Source: Eutrophocola sp964503965 (GTDB lineage: Bacteria > Pseudomonadota > Gammaproteobacteria > Pseudomonadales > Pseudohongiellaceae). Taken from it: a DNA stretch of 64,000 nt. Positions 8,812 to 17,847 of this stretch are shown here, piece by piece (within the stretch, counting starts at the first letter, position 1; each line of letters starts with the position of its first letter). Both the position numbers and the translations under genes were made by a program. The stretch covers positions 1 through 64,000 of the forward strand of contig CAZDCK010000015.1 of assembly GCA_964503965.1 (NCBI GenBank), read 5' to 3'. The notes below the pieces were generated by a model that was not told the DNA's origin, ran no database searches, and was given only the letters and a program-made list of their open reading frames with translations.

Positions 8812-9827
8812 AATCCTGGTGCTTTCACCATCTCCCGTAACACACTGGTTGCATAAGTCCCCGAGGGGAGAATAAATTCTACCACCACTTTGCCCGCTTC
8901 CGCGGTTATTGAAAATTGTTGGGGTAAAACACGCAATGGCCGGCGCATAGATTTGATTCCCGCTTTTTCAACCACTGTCTTTAACTCACCAAAGTCCTGG
9001 ATAATATTATTTTCCAATGTCTTCACATCTGCTGTGACCATGGATTCACCGATACCCCACAAGGGACCCGTCGGATGAATATCCCCCTCTGACAGCCGCC
9101 GAACAATCTCCGTGTCACTATCATCGGCATGAAAGACACTGGATGAGCCTTCGAGCGCCATCACATCACCGGGCAGAGGCTTGTCCCAATCACCAGAGGA
9201 AACACGTTTTGCCAGGACCCTGTTAAACAGATAGGCCCTGGCTGCTGACAGGTACAGCCCACGTTGATGTCGACTCACTCTGGATTTACCATCAAGGGAC
9301 AAGGCAGCAGCGCGCTGAAGGTTGGCACCGTGTCGGCCAAACCTCTGAAGACCAAAGTAGTTGGGGACACCACAGCTTTTCACCGACTCTGTCCAATGAC
9401 CCAGAAGATAATCAGAAGGAGTAATCTCTCTCAAGGTGATAACAAAGTGGTTGGCACGATGATTACCATGCCGGAGCTTTCTGCTGTTACGTACTTTCCT
9501 GAGCAAGGTGATATGTTCCGGCATGCTCCCGTCCAACTCTCCGGGATAGCGCAGGCTGAACCATTGCCTGGTAATAGCCAGCTTGTCCTTTAAGCCTGAA
9601 AATCCGATATCCCGTGTTTTTACACCCGTTTTTGATGAAAGCCACTGCACCACATCCATGGTGTTCAGGTTTGTTTTTTCTATAAAGAGCCAGAGATGCT
9701 CACCTTCACCTGTGGGCTCAAATCCAAGCACTTCCTCTACGATAAAATCGCGGGGAGTTTCCCTGAACACAGCAGGCAGTGTTTCCAGCCCAAGAGCCCG
9801 AGGCCAGTCCAGTGAATAATCAGTCAT
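8808..9827 (-). CDS. truD: tRNA pseudouridine(13) synthase TruD
   Basis: TruD isomerises U13 of tRNA-Glu to pseudouridine. The 339-aa sequence shows the family signature DIGFSGLKDKLAITRQWFSL near residues 73-92; the Asp of GLKDK is the catalytic residue. NYFGLQRFGRHGANL lies in the middle of the protein, and the C-terminal EFILPSGTYATSVLREMVK closes the fold. It lies between ispF (12 nt away) and surE (4-nt overlap), the same neighbours as in E. coli. Confidence 0.96.
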   Translation of the reverse strand: MTDYSLDWPRALGLETLPAVFRETPRDFIVEEVLGFEPTGEGEHLWLFIEKTNLNTMDVVQWLSSKTGVKTRDIGFSGLKDKLAITRQWFSLRYPGELDGSMPEHITLLRKVRNSRKLRHGNHRANHFVITLREITPSDYLLGHWTESVKSCGVPNYFGLQRFGRHGANLQRAAALSLDGKSRVSRHQRGLYLSAARAYLFNRVLAKRVSSGDWDKPLPGDVMALEGSSSVFHADDSDTEIVRRLSEGDIHPTGPLWGIGESMVTADVKTLENNIIQDFGELKTVVEKAGIKSMRRPLRVLPQQFSITAEAGKVVVEFILPSGTYATSVLREMVKAPGL

Positions 9828-9839
9828 TCAGTCCTTCTT

Positions 9840-10325
9840 TTACTGAGTGGACAGAAGGACGGATGCCATTACAGCTATTCCCTCTTCCCTGCCAGTAAAG
9901 CCAAGATGCTCGCTTGTGGTGGCTTTTACACTGACCTGATCTTCAGCCACCCCCAGAGTCAGAGCGATACTCTGGCGCATTTTCATGATGTGTGGTGAAA
10001 GGCGAGGCAGCTGGGCGATAACAGTGATGTCGGCATTGCACAGACACCATCCGCTATCAGCGATGAGGGTATTGACCCTCGCCAGAAGCTCCATACTGCT
10101 GATGCCCCGGTAAGCATCATCGGTATCAGGGAAGTGGTGACCAATATCACCTAGAGCCAGGGCACCGAGCATGGCATCCATGAGCGCATGGGTCAGGACA
10201 TCACCGTCTGAGTGAGCCAGTAAGGCAGATGTATGGGGTATTTCTACACCACCCAGAATGACTGACTCTCCATGGCTGTCAAAACGATGCACATCCACCC
10301 CATTACCAATGCGAAACTGACTCAT
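9840..10325 (-). CDS. ispF: 2-C-methyl-D-erythritol 2,4-cyclodiphosphate synthase IspF
   Basis: IspF catalyses the fifth step of the MEP isoprenoid pathway, releasing CMP to form the cyclic diphosphate. The protein has 161 aa. The zinc ligands D11 and H13 lie in GNGVDVHRF, with a third His in the LLAHSDGDVLTHALMDA segment. KATTSEHLGFTGREEGIA is the typical C-terminal substrate loop. Its start overlaps the ispD stop by 4 nt. The window also holds ispD, ispC and uppS of the same route. Confidence 0.97.
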   Translation of the reverse strand: MSQFRIGNGVDVHRFDSHGESVILGGVEIPHTSALLAHSDGDVLTHALMDAMLGALALGDIGHHFPDTDDAYRGISSMELLARVNTLIADSGWCLCNADITVIAQLPRLSPHIMKMRQSIALTLGVAEDQVSVKATTSEHLGFTGREEGIAVMASVLLSTQ

Positions 10326-11098
10326 ACCTGGCCCCCTTGCGACTGTTTCTGTCTTGAGAGTATAAATTCTGCCATCATCAGATCTTCTCTATGCGTGATT
10401 TTGATGTTGTCACCACTGCACGGAATCATCTTTACTCCATATCCGGCCAACTCAACAGCATGAGACTCATCTGTGATCAACTGATTGGCGGCTACTGCCC
10501 TCGCTAGTGCCTTTTGGAGCAATTTATATCGGAACATCTGGGGAGTTGCCGCCTGCCAGTACTGCTCCCGGGGAACGGTACATTCAATTTCCCGATCCTG
10601 AGTAACCTTTTTCAATGTGTGTGATACAGGGTAAGCGAGGATACCTCCGACAGGATCATCGGCAAGAGTCGAGGCCAGGGCCTGTATATCCTCGACTCTT
10701 ACACAGGGTCTTACAACGTCATGCACCATTACCCAGTCTGTATCCGCTGCCATATTTTTCAGGGCTGCAAGACCATTATTGACCGAGTGCATACGTTCAG
10801 CACCACCTTTCACCGTTACAAGCGCCGTATTCAGAGAAAGGTCCAGCTTTTCAAACCAGTCGTCCTCATCACCAAGAACCAGGACAATGCCTGACAGAAT
10901 TCCACTGGAGTCCAGACGCTCAAGGGTCAGTGACAGTATGGTGTCAGTGCCAATACTCAGATACTGCTTTGGAAGAGAACTGTCATGGCGGCTTCCCTGT
11001 GACATCCGGCTTCCAACACCTGCAGCAGGTACGATGGCCCAGTATCCTGTGCTGGCCGGTTTTTCCTTAAGCCGCTGGGCGTTCTGGTGTTCACTCAC
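10322..11098 (-). CDS. ispD: 2-C-methyl-D-erythritol 4-phosphate cytidylyltransferase IspD
   Basis: IspD couples MEP to CTP in the third step of the MEP pathway. The nucleotide-binding PAAGVGSRM loop comes near residue 24, followed by LPKQYLSIG, VMVHDVVRPCV and ATPQMFRY, all family motifs. The start is uncertain. I choose GTG at 11098 (258 aa), which overlaps the ftsB stop by 8 nt and has GGA 11-13 nt upstream. A TTG at 11113 would add five residues and has no ribosome site. Either way there are about 20 residues before the catalytic domain that are not found in shorter homologues. Confidence 0.93.
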   Translation of the reverse strand: MSEHQNAQRLKEKPASTGYWAIVPAAGVGSRMSQGSRHDSSLPKQYLSIGTDTILSLTLERLDSSGILSGIVLVLGDEDDWFEKLDLSLNTALVTVKGGAERMHSVNNGLAALKNMAADTDWVMVHDVVRPCVRVEDIQALASTLADDPVGGILAYPVSHTLKKVTQDREIECTVPREQYWQAATPQMFRYKLLQKALARAVAANQLITDESHAVELAGYGVKMIPCSGDNIKITHREDLMMAEFILSRQKQSQGGQV

Positions 11099-11432
11099 GT
11101 TGATCTGTTCCAATAGGTCGGGTTATCGGGTTTTTGCCTTCATCGCTGCTTTCATTTTCAGCAGGATCCACGATCATGTAATAGGTTTCCCCGTCCTTGA
11201 TCAGGCCGAGATCTTCCCTGGCAATCTCTTCAATGGCATCTGTAGTGGTTTTAAGTGAATCTACTTCCAGAAGCAGCGCATTGTTCCTGCTTTCAAGTTG
11301 GGCATTTTCAGCAGACTGCTGGTCGATGGAATCATTGAGGTGATTAATTTCCGTCAGGCTGCCGGAACCGACCCAGAGCCTCACCTGAAGCCCCAGGATG
11401 ATAAGAACAAGCAATACCTGAAGGAGTCGCAT
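11091..11432 (-). CDS. ftsB: Cell division protein FtsB
   Basis: A small bitopic divisome protein that forms the FtsQ-FtsB-FtsL complex and helps activate septal peptidoglycan synthesis. The 113-aa protein has one N-terminal transmembrane helix (about residues 3-20), a periplasmic coiled coil (about 28-62) and the conserved EEIAREDLGLIKDGETYYMIV segment that contacts FtsQ. The last 20 residues are polar and poorly conserved. It lies between eno and ispD, as in E. coli. Confidence 0.92.
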   Translation of the reverse strand: MRLLQVLLVLIILGLQVRLWVGSGSLTEINHLNDSIDQQSAENAQLESRNNALLLEVDSLKTTTDAIEEIAREDLGLIKDGETYYMIVDPAENESSDEGKNPITRPIGTDQRE

Positions 11433-11475
11433 GGCGAGTCAATCACCTCCCCGATGTCCCGGGATCAGCGTGTGG

Positions 11476-12771
11476 TTATCTGGAAAATTCAGCTTTCCCC
11501 CGATACCGTGCAGTCGCTCCCAGTTCCTCTTCAATTACGAGAAGGCGGTTATATTTGGCAACCCGGTCTGAGCGGCACAGTGAACCAGTCTTGATCTGTC
11601 CTGAAGCAGTCGCAACAGCAAGATCAGCTATGGTTGTATCTTCGGTTTCACCAGATCGATGTGAAATCACGGCGGTATATCCCGCCTTCTTGGCCATATT
11701 GATCGCTGCCAATGTTTCGGTGAGTGAGCCAATCTGGTTGAATTTGATCAGGATGGAGTTTGCAACACCTGAATCTATTCCCCGTTCCAGTATCCGCGTA
11801 TTGGTCACAAAAAGGTCATCACCAACAAGCTGTACCCGTTCACCGAGTTTGCGGGTCAACACTGACCAGCCGTCCCAGTCACTCTCATCCATACCATCCT
11901 CGATCGAAAGAATGGGGTACTGATCACAGAGATTTGCCAGGTAGTCGGTAAATTCTTCACTATTGAATGCACGCCCCTCTCCGGCAAGATCGTATTTGTT
12001 GTCCCGGTAGAATTCCGATGCTGCACAGTCAAGGGCAAGACCGATATCCTCGCCCATTTTCAGGCCCGTTTTTTCAACTGCCTCCAAAATGGCATCCAGG
12101 GCAGCCGCATTGGACGGCAGGTCCGGGGCAAAACCACCCTCATCACCCACAGCCGTGCTCAGACCCTTGCCATGTAGCACAGACTTCAGCGCATGAAATA
12201 CTTCCGCCCCATGACGCAAAGCTTCAGAAAATGTTGGCGCTCCAACAGGCTGAATCATGAATTCCTGAATATCAACATTGTTATCAGCATGTTCACCACC
12301 ATTGATAATATTCATCATCGGCACCGGCATCGTGAACTCACCGTTCTCATTGGCTTCAGGTAAACCAGCAATATAGGCAAAGAGGGATTGTCCCTTACTC
12401 GTTGCCGCTGCCCGCGCAGTCGCCAGGGAGACTGCAAGAATGGCATTGGCGCCAAGATTTTCCTTATTTTCCGTGCCGTCCAGCTCAATCATTCTCTGGT
12501 CCACGGCCGTCTGATCAAAAGCATCCATTCCCTTCAAGGCTGCCTGAATTTCTGAATTGGCTGCGGAAACAGCCTTGAGAACGCCTTTACCGTTATAACG
12601 TTGCGGATCCTTATCCCTGAGTTCAAGAGCTTCCCTTGAGCCTGTGGAGGCGCCAGATGGAGCACAGGCAGTACCTATTTCACCAGTACTTAGAATGACA
12701 TCGGCCTGGACAGTAGGGTTACCCCGGGAATCGAGGACTTCGCGTGCTTTGATTTGTGCTATTTCAGACAT
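11476..12771 (-). CDS. eno: Enolase
   Basis: Enolase interconverts 2-phosphoglycerate and phosphoenolpyruvate in glycolysis and is also a degradosome component in gammaproteobacteria. The 431-aa length is standard. It begins MSEIAQIKAREVLDSRGNPTVQ and contains GASTGSREA (mobile substrate loop), the metal-binding EDGMDESDW and VGDDLFVTN segments, and the enolase signature LIKFNQIGSLTET. The order kdsA-eno-ftsB in the direction of transcription is common in this class. Confidence 0.98.
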   Translation of the reverse strand: MSEIAQIKAREVLDSRGNPTVQADVILSTGEIGTACAPSGASTGSREALELRDKDPQRYNGKGVLKAVSAANSEIQAALKGMDAFDQTAVDQRMIELDGTENKENLGANAILAVSLATARAAATSKGQSLFAYIAGLPEANENGEFTMPVPMMNIINGGEHADNNVDIQEFMIQPVGAPTFSEALRHGAEVFHALKSVLHGKGLSTAVGDEGGFAPDLPSNAAALDAILEAVEKTGLKMGEDIGLALDCAASEFYRDNKYDLAGEGRAFNSEEFTDYLANLCDQYPILSIEDGMDESDWDGWSVLTRKLGERVQLVGDDLFVTNTRILERGIDSGVANSILIKFNQIGSLTETLAAINMAKKAGYTAVISHRSGETEDTTIADLAVATASGQIKTGSLCRSDRVAKYNRLLVIEEELGATARYRGKAEFSR

Positions 12772-12823
12772 GGTTTACCTTGAATAATCACTCAGTCGGT
12801 TAAATTCAAAAATGCCAATCTTT

Positions 12824-13669
12824 TCAGGCGGTATCAATTTCTTCCTGCCCCTTGACCAGATCATCAACCGCCTTGATCTGCGACAGGAATGGCTCAAGCA
12901 TGGCAAGCGGCAGGGCACATGGACCATCGCAAAGGGCTTTTGCCGGTTCTGGATGCGCCTCGAGAAATAACCCGGCTACTTTCTGGGCCACACCGGATTT
13001 TGCCAGCGATGTAACGTCCTTGCGTCGACCACCTGCACTAATGGCCTGACCTCCCGGAAGCTGCAGTGAATGGGTAACATCGAAAATCAGGGGGTAACCG
13101 AAATCTTTCATGACCGGGAAGCCCAGCATATCTACAACCAGATTGTTGTAACCGAAACTGCTCCCCCTCTCACAGAGCATCAATTTGCTGTTCCCTGCTT
13201 CCTCAAATTTTTGCAGGATGTTACCCATTTCTGCAGGTGAGAGAAACTGGGCTTTCTTGATATTAATCGCCTTGCCTGTGTCTGCCATGGCCTGGACCAG
13301 ATCTGTCTGTCTCGACAGAAATGCCGGTAACTGCAGAATATCCGCTACCTGGGCAACAGGAGCTGCTTGCCATGGTTCATGGATGTCCGTAATCACGGGC
13401 ACCCTGAATGTATCCCTGACACTGGCCAGGATTTCCAAGCCCTTCTCCAGCCCTGGACCACGGTATGAGTGAATGGAGGAACGGTTAGCCTTGTCAAAGG
13501 AGGCTTTAAATATGTAGGGAACTGACAGTGATTGGCAAACCTTGGTAAAGGCCTCCGCTGTTTCCAGGGCAAGCGCCTCATCCTCAAGGACATTCAATCC
13601 GCCAATGAGCACCATGGGCGCATTATTGGCTATGGTGATATCCCCGATAGAAATTGCCTTTGTCATCAT
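12824..13669 (-). CDS. kdsA: 3-deoxy-8-phosphooctulonate synthase KdsA
   Basis: KdsA condenses phosphoenolpyruvate with arabinose 5-phosphate to form KDO 8-phosphate for the lipopolysaccharide inner core. The 281-aa sequence carries LIGGLNVLED at the N-terminus, FKASFDKANRSSIHSYRGPG, VITDIHEPWQ and FDVTHSLQLPGG, all KdsA motifs. It lies 12 nt after pyrG and 52 nt before eno. With lpxA, lpxB, lpxD and fabZ further upstream it supplies lipid A-KDO synthesis. Confidence 0.97.
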   Translation of the reverse strand: MMTKAISIGDITIANNAPMVLIGGLNVLEDEALALETAEAFTKVCQSLSVPYIFKASFDKANRSSIHSYRGPGLEKGLEILASVRDTFRVPVITDIHEPWQAAPVAQVADILQLPAFLSRQTDLVQAMADTGKAINIKKAQFLSPAEMGNILQKFEEAGNSKLMLCERGSSFGYNNLVVDMLGFPVMKDFGYPLIFDVTHSLQLPGGQAISAGGRRKDVTSLAKSGVAQKVAGLFLEAHPEPAKALCDGPCALPLAMLEPFLSQIKAVDDLVKGQEEIDTA

Positions 13670-13681
13670 CTGGCTTGCCTG

Positions 13682-15349
13682 TCAGCTATTGGCTGCAGTT
13701 GATTGGGTATCATCAGCACCACTCCCGGTGTCATGCTTTTCAATGGCAGCGTTGATAAAGCCGGTAAATAGCGGATGTCCGTCTCTTGGAGTGGAAGTAA
13801 ACTCGGGGTGGAACTGGCATGCCAGGAACCAGGGATGGTTCTGAACTTCAAGGACCTCCATGAGGCTGCCGTCCATGGATTTTCCAGTAAATTGCAGGCC
13901 CTGACTCTCAAGCCGTTCTACATAATTATTGTTAACTTCATAGCGATGACGATGACGTTCAACGATGACATCCTGCTTGTAGCAGTCATGGGCTATCGAG
14001 CCCTCCTCAAGCCTGCATTCCTGGCCTCCCAACCGCATGGTTCCCCCAAGATCAGAGCTCTCATCGCGCATTTCAACCTGTCCTTCCGCATTGACCCATT
14101 CGGTAATGAGCGCAATGACCGGGTGTTCACAATGCTGCTCAAACTCGGTGCTGTGGGCGCCTGATAATTTCAGCACATGCCTGGCAAATTCAATCACTGC
14201 CACATGCAGTCCCAGGCAAATACCCAGGTAGGGTATACGGTTTTCGCGGGCGTAGCGTGCAGTGGCAATCATGCCCTCAATGCCTCGTTCTCCGAAGCCT
14301 CCCGGCACCACAATAGCATCAATCCCTTCAAGGACTGATGTGTCACCGGACTCAATAGTCTCTGAATCGATATAGCTGATTTTTACTCGCGTATGTGTAT
14401 GAATTCCTGCGTGACGTATCGCCTCAATCAATGACTTGTAGGCATCCAGCAACTCCATGTATTTGCCAACCATCGCCACTTTCACTTCACGCTCAGGTTT
14501 AAGGCAGGCCTCTACAACGCTTTCCCATTCAGACAGATCGGCAGGCGGGCAATCCAGATGAAAACGTTTAAGCACAATTTCATCAATTCGCGTGTTATGG
14601 AGCAGAATGGGGGCAGAGTAAATCGTCGCGGTATCCGGCAAGGACACAACTGCCGGCAGTTCAACATTGGTGAACAGCGCTATTTTCTTGCGGGCGGATT
14701 CAGGCAGTTCATTTTCCGATCGACAGACCAGGATATCCGGCTGAATACCAATGGAACGCAGATCCCTGACAGAATGCTGTGTGGGTTTCGTTTTGGTCTC
14801 GCCGGCTGTGCTGATGTAGGGTACCAGGGTCAGGTGCAGGAAAAGGGCCCGTTCTGAACCCAGTTCAACTTTCATCTGTCGCACTGCCTCAAGGAATGGC
14901 TGCGACTCAATGTCACCTACCGTGCCGCCGATCTCAACCAGTGCCACATCAGCATCCCCGGCACCTTCGATTACCCGGGCCTTGATCTCGTCAGTAATAT
15001 GGGGAATCACCTGGATAGTAGCGCCCAGATAGTCACCGCGACGCTCTTTCTTGATAACATCTTCGTAGATCCGACCCGCCGTGAAGTTATTCTTCTGCGA
15101 CATGGTCGTACGAATAAACCGCTCATAATGTCCAAGGTCCAGGTCTGTTTCCGCGCCGTCATCGGTAACGAAAACCTCGCCATGCTGGAACGGGCTCATG
15201 GTGCCGGGGTCCACATTGATATAGGGATCCAGCTTGAGCATTGTGACTTTAAGCCCGCGGGCTTCAAGGATTGCGGCAAGGGAGGCTGAAGTTATCCCTT
15301 TGCCAAGGGAGGAGACTACACCACCGGTAATAAATATAAACCGTGTCAT
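13682..15349 (-). CDS. pyrG: CTP synthase PyrG
   Basis: PyrG aminates UTP to CTP using glutamine and ATP. The 555-aa protein has the N-terminal synthetase domain beginning MTRFIFITGGVVSSLGKG (P-loop) with DPYINVDPGTMSPFQHGEVFV. The C-terminal class I glutamine amidotransferase domain shows the nucleophile Cys in YLGICLGLH and the His-x-Glu of CQFHPEFTS. CTP feeds ispD, cdsA and KDO activation in the same block. The final 25 residues are a polar tail. Confidence 0.98.
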   Translation of the reverse strand: MTRFIFITGGVVSSLGKGITSASLAAILEARGLKVTMLKLDPYINVDPGTMSPFQHGEVFVTDDGAETDLDLGHYERFIRTTMSQKNNFTAGRIYEDVIKKERRGDYLGATIQVIPHITDEIKARVIEGAGDADVALVEIGGTVGDIESQPFLEAVRQMKVELGSERALFLHLTLVPYISTAGETKTKPTQHSVRDLRSIGIQPDILVCRSENELPESARKKIALFTNVELPAVVSLPDTATIYSAPILLHNTRIDEIVLKRFHLDCPPADLSEWESVVEACLKPEREVKVAMVGKYMELLDAYKSLIEAIRHAGIHTHTRVKISYIDSETIESGDTSVLEGIDAIVVPGGFGERGIEGMIATARYARENRIPYLGICLGLHVAVIEFARHVLKLSGAHSTEFEQHCEHPVIALITEWVNAEGQVEMRDESSDLGGTMRLGGQECRLEEGSIAHDCYKQDVIVERHRHRYEVNNNYVERLESQGLQFTGKSMDGSLMEVLEVQNHPWFLACQFHPEFTSTPRDGHPLFTGFINAAIEKHDTGSGADDTQSTAANS

Positions 15350-15401
15350 TCAGGGTCCATCAGTCTATGTTTCTGATGGAACTACAGTTTAAAGTAAAGG
15401 C

Positions 15402-16766
15402 TTAGTAGCCACAATGTAAATCTTCCCTAACCCACCTGATTCTGCCGTTTTTTTTCACTCCCGGTGACCGGCCTGCTACCTGGTGCTGGTCGGTGACAAA
15501 CAAATCTGCGACAGCAACGATCTGACCATCTTTGCAAATCAGTGGAATCTGATCCCGGAGCCACGGTGGGACGCCATAATCCTGAAAAATTTTTTTGAGT
15601 GAACGGGTTTTGCGACCGGCAGGTTTACAGGATTCTCCCTCATGGCGAAAGCGTACTTCCAAGCTGCCGTCAGCAGGCAAGGAAAACCCGGGCTCATCGG
15701 TTTCTTCCAGTTCAAGTCTGCCAAGCCCTTGTAACTCCAGAGGAGAATGTATTGACCAGTGCAATGGCATGACTTCACGATCTACCTCTACAGGCTGAAC
15801 AATATACAGGTGATCGCCATGGCGTCTTATTTCCTGATACATATCTTCTTTATGCCATGAGACCACAGGCATGGCGTCCCTGGCAGCTGGAATCAATTCC
15901 GAAAAAGTTTTTTCGATTACGTAATGATCTGGCACTGGAATACCGACTTCCCTTTCAAGAGACAGGAACCACGTTCGCAACAGATTTTTTTGCCGGGAAA
16001 GGCTTAATTCCGATAATCCGGAAATGGAGAGCCGGTGAATGCCTGTTCTTACTGCTTCCAGATCCTTGAATCCAGTCTCCTCAAGCACGGCCTGGGTTTC
16101 TCCGGCGATTTCTGCCAGACGCTGCATGTTTTTCCGAAAACCGGGCCAACGCTGCATGATAACCGGGATGACATCATGCCTGAGATAATTACGGTCAAAC
16201 CCGCTATCGGCATTACTGTCATCTTCTACCCAGGACAGCTTCTGCTCATAGGCATAGGCATGAATTTGATCTCTTGAAAAATCCAGCATAGGCCGAAGCA
16301 GGATGCCACCACCGACGACCCGCTGCCGGGGAATCCCCCCCATGCCACGAATCCCGGTTCCCCGCATTAACCGGAATAACTGAGTTTCCACCTGGTCATC
16401 AAGATGATGGGCGGTCAGGAGACAATCACCCGATTTGACATGAGCAGCAAAGACCCTGTAACGGGCCTCACGGGCTGCATTCTCAAGCCCCATTTTTCCT
16501 GCATTGATCTTGATGCTGACCATGTCCAGTGGCACATCCAGTAGCTTGCAGATAGCCTGGCAATGAGTTGCCCAGGCATCCGATTGGGTATTCAGGCCAT
16601 GATTAACATGAATTGCCCTGACTTCCCCTGCGATAAATCCAGAATCCCGGAGAGCAACCATCGCATGAATTAAAACATGAGAATCCAGGCCACCACTGAA
16701 GGCCACGAAATATCTCTGCCCCTGACCAGGAATATGTACGAGAAGGGATTCTGGCTGGAAGGCCAT
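15402..16766 (-). CDS. tilS: tRNA(Ile)-lysidine synthase TilS
   Basis: TilS converts C34 of the CAU-anticodon tRNA-Ile to lysidine so that it reads AUA; it is essential in nearly all bacteria. The PP-loop SGGLDS is at residues 24-29, followed by LTAHHLDDQVETQLFRLMRGTG near 115-136 and IRPML-type segments. The C-terminal TilS domain (about 370-440) contains RKTRSLKKIFQDYGVPPWLRD. The 454-aa length is close to E. coli (432). It lies 18 nt downstream of accA. Confidence 0.95.
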   Translation of the reverse strand: MAFQPESLLVHIPGQGQRYFVAFSGGLDSHVLIHAMVALRDSGFIAGEVRAIHVNHGLNTQSDAWATHCQAICKLLDVPLDMVSIKINAGKMGLENAAREARYRVFAAHVKSGDCLLTAHHLDDQVETQLFRLMRGTGIRGMGGIPRQRVVGGGILLRPMLDFSRDQIHAYAYEQKLSWVEDDSNADSGFDRNYLRHDVIPVIMQRWPGFRKNMQRLAEIAGETQAVLEETGFKDLEAVRTGIHRLSISGLSELSLSRQKNLLRTWFLSLEREVGIPVPDHYVIEKTFSELIPAARDAMPVVSWHKEDMYQEIRRHGDHLYIVQPVEVDREVMPLHWSIHSPLELQGLGRLELEETDEPGFSLPADGSLEVRFRHEGESCKPAGRKTRSLKKIFQDYGVPPWLRDQIPLICKDGQIVAVADLFVTDQHQVAGRSPGVKKNGRIRWVREDLHCGY

Positions 16767-16784
16767 GAAAATCAGAGAGGACGA

Positions 16785-17738
16785 TTACTGGGAGCTGCCA
16801 TGGCTCATCAGTCGTTTATAGCGGCGCTGAAGCAGATCATCAGTATCCATGTTACTGAATTGCTGAATCTGCTCAAGGAGTTTCTCCCTGATACGTTCAG
16901 ACATCAGCTTGATATTTCTGTGTGCTCCCCCGAGAGGTTCCTCTATTGTGGTATCCACAATACCAAGTTCTTCAAGACGTTCAGAGGTCACCCCCATGGC
17001 TTTTGCGGCGTCTGCCTTATGGTCAGCAGATTTCCATAGGATCGTGGCACATCCTTCCGGTGAAATTACAAAGTAAGTAGAGTACTGGAGCATGTTCAAA
17101 TGATCACATACCCCAATAGCAATCGCTCCACCGGAATTTCCTTCTCCTGTAACGGTTGCAATAACAGGCACTTTGAGCCGTGACATAATCGCCAGATTCT
17201 CGGCAATCGCTTCATTAATCCCCCGGGCTTCAGAATCAATACCCGGATAGGCACCCGGTGTATCAATAAAGGTCAGTACCGGCATCTGGTAACGTTCTGC
17301 AAGTAACATCAGACGCCTTGCCTTACGGTATCCTTCCGGTTTGGGCATGCCGAAATTGCGTTTTACCTTCTCAGTGGTACTTCTTCCTTTTTGGTGACCA
17401 ATGACTATCACAGGTTTGTCATCGATGCGAGCAACTCCGCCAATCAATGCCTTGTCATCGGCAAACAGGCGATCACCATGCAACTCGTCAAAATCAGTAA
17501 AAATTTGATTGATGTAATCTTCTGTATAGGGGCGCAGGGGATGCCTGGCCATCAGGGAAATCTGCCAGGGTGTCAGAGATGAGAATATTTTTTTTGTGAG
17601 TTTCCTGCTCTTGTCCTCAAGCTTAGCAACTTCCTCACTAAGGTTGAGCTTATTGTCTGATCCGACGTGACGCAGCTCATTGATTTTGACCTCAAGGTCA
17701 GCGATGGGTTGTTCAAAGTCCAGGTAATCAGGATTCAT
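16785..17738 (-). CDS. accA: Acetyl-CoA carboxylase carboxyltransferase subunit alpha AccA
   Basis: The alpha half of the carboxyltransferase that makes malonyl-CoA for fatty acid synthesis, working with AccD. The 317-aa length is standard. It begins NPDYLDFEQPIADLEVKINEL and contains TPWQISLMARHPLRPYT, GGVARIDDKPVIVIGHQKG, FIDTPGAYPGIDSEARGI and EGNSGGAIAIG, which bind the CoA and biotin substrates. It is downstream of dnaE across a 109-nt gap that is AT-rich and may hold a promoter. Confidence 0.98.
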   Translation of the reverse strand: MNPDYLDFEQPIADLEVKINELRHVGSDNKLNLSEEVAKLEDKSRKLTKKIFSSLTPWQISLMARHPLRPYTEDYINQIFTDFDELHGDRLFADDKALIGGVARIDDKPVIVIGHQKGRSTTEKVKRNFGMPKPEGYRKARRLMLLAERYQMPVLTFIDTPGAYPGIDSEARGINEAIAENLAIMSRLKVPVIATVTGEGNSGGAIAIGVCDHLNMLQYSTYFVISPEGCATILWKSADHKADAAKAMGVTSERLEELGIVDTTIEEPLGGAHRNIKLMSERIREKLLEQIQQFSNMDTDDLLQRRYKRLMSHGSSQ

Positions 17739-17847
17739 GCTGGTATATATACGCTTTATTAATCAGGTTAATGGTTACAAAAGTGGAAAAAGGCAATAAT
17801 TAAAAGTCATATTGCAATGTCATGGATAATGGCAAAATTACCGGTCA